Position numbers and translations under genes: made by a program. From Spongospora subterranea (taxonomy: Eukaryota > Endomyxa > Phytomyxea > Plasmodiophorida > Plasmodiophoridae), in NCBI GenBank assembly GCA_900404475.1, contig OUQQ01000249.1:1-26512 (forward strand): a stretch of 26,512 nt of DNA, read 5' to 3'. The notes beneath the pieces were generated by a model. It was not told the DNA's origin and made no database searches. It saw only the letters and a list, made by a program, of their open reading frames with translations. Below are positions 21,511 to 26,512 of this stretch, piece after piece. Each line of letters opens with the position of its first letter. Positions within the stretch are counted from its first letter, which is position 1.

Positions 21511-24500
21511 ATGGGGGGACCAACCACTAGGTGCATTGGAATTCTCAGAGAAGTCAAGAACAAATGGTGGCAGCAACTCATTATAACCGATACATATGCT
21601 AACCATGTGCCATGATTGATCATTCAGGGAACGGCGTGCTCCCTTGGTCCCCGAGGATGTTGCCATATTGGTCAAGAAAGGGATCAAAATACTAGTTCAA
21701 CCCTCAGAGAGGAGGATCTTTAAGGATAGCGAGTATAAGGAAGCAGGAGCTGTGATAACCGACGACTTATCATCGGCAATAGCCATTTTCGGGGTAAAAG
21801 AATTTCCAGCTCAGAATTTGCTTCCTGACAAGAACTACACCATATTCTCGCATACCATCAAAGCTCAAGAAGAAAACATGGAGTTTCTTGATGCCTGTCG
21901 TCAAAACAATGTTCGTCTATTCGATTACGAATGCATTCGCGATAAATCTGGACGACTGGTTGCTTTCGGTACAGGATGGCCCTCAAATTCGACACGGTTG
22001 ATGGTTGACCCAGATTGCCTGGCGGGTTTCAGGTAAATATGCAGGAAATGCAGGAATGATAGACCTCTGTAGAGGGTTAGGGGAGAGATTCTTATCAATG
22101 GGGTATAGCACCCCATTCACATCGGTGCCCTCAGCCTATATGCATGCCTCATTGACCGATGCCAAACACACGTTCGAACGCGTTGGCGAAGAGATCAAAC
22201 GTCTTGGATTGCCAGCACATCTGTCACCATTAACATTTGCCTTTACTGGTAGTGGGAATGTGGCAAAAGGTGCACTGGAGATTTTTGACCTTTTACCCCA
22301 TGAAATGCTGTCTATCGATGATGTTCGATTACTTAAAGAGGACCAAGCAACGAGCAATCATATTCATCATAAAGTATATGGAGTTCATGTAAGTTTGTCA
22401 AATGTCTCCTTCACCAAGTCTAAGCGTCTACTTTTTCCATTCAGGTCCAAACTAAAGATTTAGTGGCTCCTATAGATAGTAGTCAGCAGTTTAGTCGCGA
22501 TCATTATTATGCGCATCCGGAACAATATAAGCCAGTACTTCAGCAAACTCTTCTTCCGTATATAAACGTGCGGTATTCATTTGAATTTTTTACTTGCCAT
22601 AGTCGGTTAAGGTCTCATCAATTCTTAGGTGCTGGTTAATGGGGTGTACTGGGAACCTCGATTTCCCCGAATATTAACATCCAAACAGGCTGCCCAATTG
22701 CCCAACCTGTATGCGGTTGGGGATATATCCTGTGATATTGATGGTAAATCCAGTTCCTATTTTAGCTTGAGATCATGACTCAAGGTGGACCGATATTCAG
22801 GTTCCGTGCAATTTGTCTCCAAAAGCACCACGATCTCTTCTCCGTTCTACTGCTACGACCCGTCATCTAACTTGACTACCGATGGTCTTGATGGTCCTGG
22901 AATCGCTGTACTTGCTGTCGACAATTTACCGGCTGAGCTTCCCCGTGAGGCCTCGTGGCATTTCAGCAAGGTAATGATGGTTGCCATATTTATCCACAAA
23001 CACCAATGTGATAGCGTCATATCAGAGTCTTGTAGGATTTGCTGAAGATCTATCATCGTGTAGCGCCGAAGACAAGTTCCCTGATTCCCTACCATTGCCT
23101 CTTCGTCGGGCATGTATTGTATCTAATAGGAAATTACGGCCTGATTTCGAATACATTGATCGCTTAAGGCAGTCATTGAAGGTTCAAAATTCCCATCGAC
23201 TGTTGTACTGGAAGAATTTACATGTTGGTTATTAGCGTTCTAGTGGCCGTACAATTGGGAAGTCATCATCAGTAATCTCGGTTGAAGGGCATCTGTTTGA
23301 TACCGGACTGATCAATCAAATTCTTGATCATATTGAGAAAGAGCAATGCACGTTTGAAGTAAAACATTTATCCGTTCAAGCAAACCTCGCCAGAAACAAG
23401 AGGAAGAGCCATGCGATAATTGAGATTGCCACAGAGGATAATCAAAAGCTCAAGGTTCTTGGCTCAGTGAGGTTAACTTGACTGATTGACGGATGTTTCA
23501 TCAGACCGTTGTTGATGGGGTATTCAGCCTAATCTCATCGATTCCAGCAGCTGATGGCACTGCCAGAATACTCAAAGGATCTCGTCACGTTACATCAAAA
23601 CCGGCCGCTACTGATGTTAGACCATCTGCAATGCGAAAGATTGTGTTACTTGGATCAGGGTGAGAAATCATCACCATGGTTTAGCAGATGAGTTTGATTT
23701 TATTGGCAGGTTTGTTGCGAGCCCTGTTGCTGATATTCTTGGGGAGTCATCTAGTAATCATGTTATCATCGCTAGTGATGATCTACGCATAGCACGTCAA
23801 ATATCATCACAAGCAGGGAGTAATACAGAACCCCTGCAAGTCGATTGTCGGGATCAAGGTTTTTTAGCACCCCTTGTTGATACAACAAATTCACTGATTT
23901 ATATTTTGCCGACAGGCGCTCTCCGTAAAGTAATTGACGGCTCATCTCTTGTAATTAGTTTATTGCCTGCTCGATTGCATGAACAAGTCGCCCAATTATG
24001 TCTATCATGCGGCTGTGATATGGTTACCGCTAGCTATGTCTCTAAAGAAATGTACAAGCTACATGAATACGCTAAGGAAAAAGGTAAACTGCTCATTTGC
24101 GAAGATGCCTTCTTTGACGAAATCAACAGGAAGAATAATTCTCAATGAATGCGGTAATATTGTTCGTTCACAATTTTTTTCTTCAGATTGTGGTTTCAAT
24201 TGAATTCAACTCGATGTTGCATCCAGGTCTTGATCCGGGTCTTGACCACATGAGCGCCATGAAAATGATCGATGAAATCAAAGCTCATGATGGAATGATA
24301 ACATCTTTTGAATCATCGTGTGGAGGACTGCCTGCTCCAGAAGCAGCTGACAATCCATTCGGTTATAAATTTAGCTGGTCGCCACGTGGGGCAATACTTG
24401 CTGCGCTTAACGATGCCGTCTTTAAACGTGATTCGAAGGTAATGACAAAATCTCCACAAAAACTTCCTGGATAAAATCTATCTGCATTTAGATTGTCGCT

Positions 24501-25501
24501 ATTAACGGCAGCGATATATTATCATCGGTTACCAGGCTGTTTTTGACTCCTGCTTTGAATCTAGAAAACTATCCAAATCGCGACTGTCTTCCTTATGCAA
24601 GAGAATACGGGTTAGAGAACACAACGACAACATTTTACCGTGGGTTATCTAGATTAACATTTTAGATGATTATCTTATTATGGGCTGATTTTAGGGGGAA
24701 CAATTAGATATGCTGGGTTCGCATCATTGATGAACACCTTCAAGACGTTGGGATTATTAAGCACCGATAATTCACCCCTTTTGCATGGCTCTTGGCCAAA
24801 TTTCCTCGAAAAATATTTAAACTGCGATGATGTCCGAGTATGTAAATCATAAAACTCTCTCAGTCCTGATAATAATGTTCCAAATCAGGTTGCCATAAAA
24901 AATCGAGTGAATCGGAATCATGTTAATCACTGTCTGGAAGCATCTGAATGGCTGGGAATTCTGAATGAGGATTGTATCATTGCAAAGGGTGCATCATCGC
25001 CAATTGATGCGTTTACTGCCCTTCTTGAGCAGGTTGTTTCAATGAGTCTTTTGAGATCTTCCTTTAAATAACCATCTGTCACTACTCAGAAAATGAAGTT
25101 TACCCCTAATGAGCGGGATATGGTTATCCTCAGGCATGATTTCTCAATCAAATGGCCCAATGCACTAGAAATGGATCATGCCACATCAACTCTAGTCCAA
25201 TACGGTGCTATTGGAGGCTATTCTGCTATGGTAAAAGTCAAGTCAACGTCTCATGTGGTTTTTCCGTTTATATTTTGTTTTTGATGATCGTTCTGTCATT
25301 TCAGCATTTTTGACATTTTGTGTTTTTCAGGCACAAACAGTCGGAGTGACTACTGCTTTAGCCGCCCAACTTGTGCTGAATGGCGACGTGGAACGTAGGG
25401 GCGTTCTTAAACCCACGACTCCAGATATATACCGGCCCATCTTGGAACAGGCTGAGCAGAGGGGTATTGTGTTCAGTGAGCGTTTACATTTTCCAGAGTA
25501 A
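21511..25501 (+). CDS. AASS: Bifunctional lysine-ketoglutarate reductase/saccharopine dehydrogenase
   Basis: Eighteen exons: 21511-21566, 21628-21968, 22033-22388, 22445-22567, 22629-22743, 22801-22970, 23026-23181, 23236-23454, 23505-23659, 23710-23858, 23916-24083, 24130-24153, 24227-24438, 24492-24639, 24695-24837, 24889-25032, 25090-25230 and 25331-25501. They close in frame to 996 residues. The enzyme performs the first two steps of lysine breakdown: lysine plus 2-oxoglutarate to saccharopine, then to aminoadipate semialdehyde and glutamate, in mitochondria in animals. N-terminal LKR half: [27 protein letters not shown] and the dinucleotide loop [10 protein letters not shown]-terminal SDH half: [15 protein letters not shown] (about 556-570), [37 protein letters not shown] and SAMAQTVG. 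I see no clear mitochondrial targeting peptide before GILREVKN; an upstream exon cannot be excluded. The R-G-T junction at 24640/24695 has an alternative donor that would insert one Gly. Confidence 0.95.
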
Positions 25502-25933
25502 ACAGACAGTGTACTAATTGTTCCTCCGGACTCAGCCGTATTCCTCCACCTTGTACTAACACTTTCCAAGCTCAATAGATCTCGTGGTACACTCTTGTTA
25601 TGGTGCTGGATCCGGAATTCCTGAGATGAAGTTTCATGGCCGCACATGCATAGCTTCATGTAAAATCTCAAAAATTAGACGGCGAGTTATGTTTTGCAAG
25701 CTCCCACCCAGTAGTCTTCACGTACGCGGGTGAACTCCCCTCTCGTTCAACGGGTCATCGCTGTCTTACGGTAGTGCTGTGTTTGCCAACCCAAATGACT
25801 AAGCAAACAATCCCCCGCTGTGTTTACGATATTAGTCGCAACACAATGGCGTGTGCTTCAGTTTCGGTTGAACGTCCCGTGTGATTCAGGTGGAATGCAG
25901 TAACGCATCCGTCGTAGTCGATTAGCCCCAACA
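25502..25933. other. Intergenic stretch
   Basis: This lies between the LKR/SDH stop and the next coding-like frame. No gene, tRNA-like cloverleaf or repeat is evident. The minus frame at 25327-25671 largely overlaps the last LKR/SDH exon and is a shadow. Confidence 0.5.
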
Positions 25934-26512
25934 ATGCGACGGAGGAGACAGATTATTACTACATCAAGTATTCTCGGTCGTCCTCCGTATTTTCTGAGCG
26001 GGATCAAGATCGTCTCCCATTTGTACGCAACGCCTCATGACGCGCATTGTCAACGTTCCCTTAAACACATAATTGAATACTTAATGAATTTGATAAGCCG
26101 TTCTATCAGGCAAATCCCATAATAGCGCCCAATGTTCCTCGCCGATCATTGTCGTAAAGTACAGAACTGGTTCCCGGGACTTTGTTGTAAAAGACATTTC
26201 GAGTCTATTGCCCAATTACAAGTAATCATAAACGATGATACTGTTAAAGAACGAGCTACCATTTGCATGTATCCAGCATGTGGGCAAGAAATGCAAACCA
26301 AGGTCGGGAAAATATCAAACATGTGGTATATCCAGGTATAAAATTCATTGGCCTTTGCTGAGCCAAGCGATGCGTCCCAACCACGCCCAGGTTCGGTTGT
26401 CACAGATCGGGTCGGTCTGGTCGCCACAAGCAGCAATCCCAACAACTTGAGGACACGCATTGGAGGAATGGATGGCGCAACAGTAGCGCGGTTCGCCAAA
26501 CGGGCAAGGATG
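25934..26512 (+). CDS. Possible RTR1/RPAP2-like RNA polymerase II CTD phosphatase, partial
   Basis: A plus-strand frame gives LKHIIEYLMN near 26060-26090, then FLADHCRK (to 26158). A likely 45-base intron (26159-26203, GTACAG...GAG) leads to QVIINDDTVKERA and CMYPACGQEM. This order matches the start of the RTR1 zinc domain: a helix, FL-x-x-C, an ER pair and C-x-YP-x-C. RTR1/RPAP2 proteins dephosphorylate the RNA polymerase II tail and assist polymerase import. Two problems remain. A TAA-TAG pair at 26120-26125 interrupts the frame between the helix and FLADHC, and another TAA follows MWYIQ near 26341; no standard intron that I can see removes either. The second Cys pair of the zinc site is not visible before the window ends. 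It may be a pseudogene or have unusual introns. Confidence 0.42.

Noticed and set aside
23660..24148. A single uninterrupted 162-codon frame at 23660-24148 taken as one exon
   Set aside because: It runs through two introns (23859-23915 and 24084-24129). Removing them restores conserved LKR/SDH motifs that the raw frame lacks.
1..26512. CRISPR arrays, rRNA, tRNA, insertion sequences of bacterial type
   Set aside because: No regularly spaced repeats, no conserved rRNA segments and no cloverleaf-like sequence were noticed; spliceosomal introns show the DNA is eukaryotic.

Overview
The window is nuclear DNA from an intron-rich microbial eukaryote. I resolved five complete protein-coding genes at exon level. 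Nearly all of their introns are GT-AG and short, mostly 43-73 bases (two are 100 and 117). Each gene model closes in frame across every junction and restores family motifs that are broken in the raw reading frames. The gene set (LKR/SDH, HROB-like, CPVL-like carboxypeptidase, EAG/CNG-like channels, a PIF/Harbinger-type transposase relic) fits a free-living or parasitic protist. I cannot place the lineage; a rhizarian or stramenopile is only a guess.

Layout. 1-63 is a short tandem repeat. 1203-2758 (+) is a serine carboxypeptidase of family S10. 3984-6366 and 6474-8907 (+) are two head-to-tail paralogous K+-channel genes. 9033-10051 (-) is a PAS-like protein gene convergent with them. 10101-10818 (+) is an unrecognised gene broken by an assembly gap at 10440 that is flanked by a 301-base duplicated segment, probably a contig-end artefact. 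10819-14649 is compositionally coding-like but I could not resolve it into a gene. 14650-15910 (-) is a 2-oxoglutarate/Fe(II) dioxygenase. It is divergent, across 335 bases, from 16246-18043 (+), an HROB-like DNA-repair gene.

18044-19028 holds unresolved coding-like sequence. 19029-19894 (+) is an unrecognised four-exon gene with one in-frame stop. About 19995-20895 (-) is a decayed PIF/Harbinger transposase. 21180-21390 is rich in inverted repeats. 21511-25501 (+) is an 18-exon bifunctional lysine-ketoglutarate reductase/saccharopine dehydrogenase. 25934 to the window end (+) is a probable RTR1/RPAP2-like fragment.

There is no operon-like logic. The genes are independent housekeeping functions (vacuolar proteolysis, membrane excitability, lysine catabolism, homologous recombination, transcription). 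The only linked set is the channel pair, which arose by tandem duplication. I found no clear new multi-gene system. The most unusual signals are the shared loss of the cyclic-nucleotide arginine in both channels, the different intron sets of the two channel paralogs, an HROB-like gene in a protist, and several intron oddities in the LKR/SDH gene.
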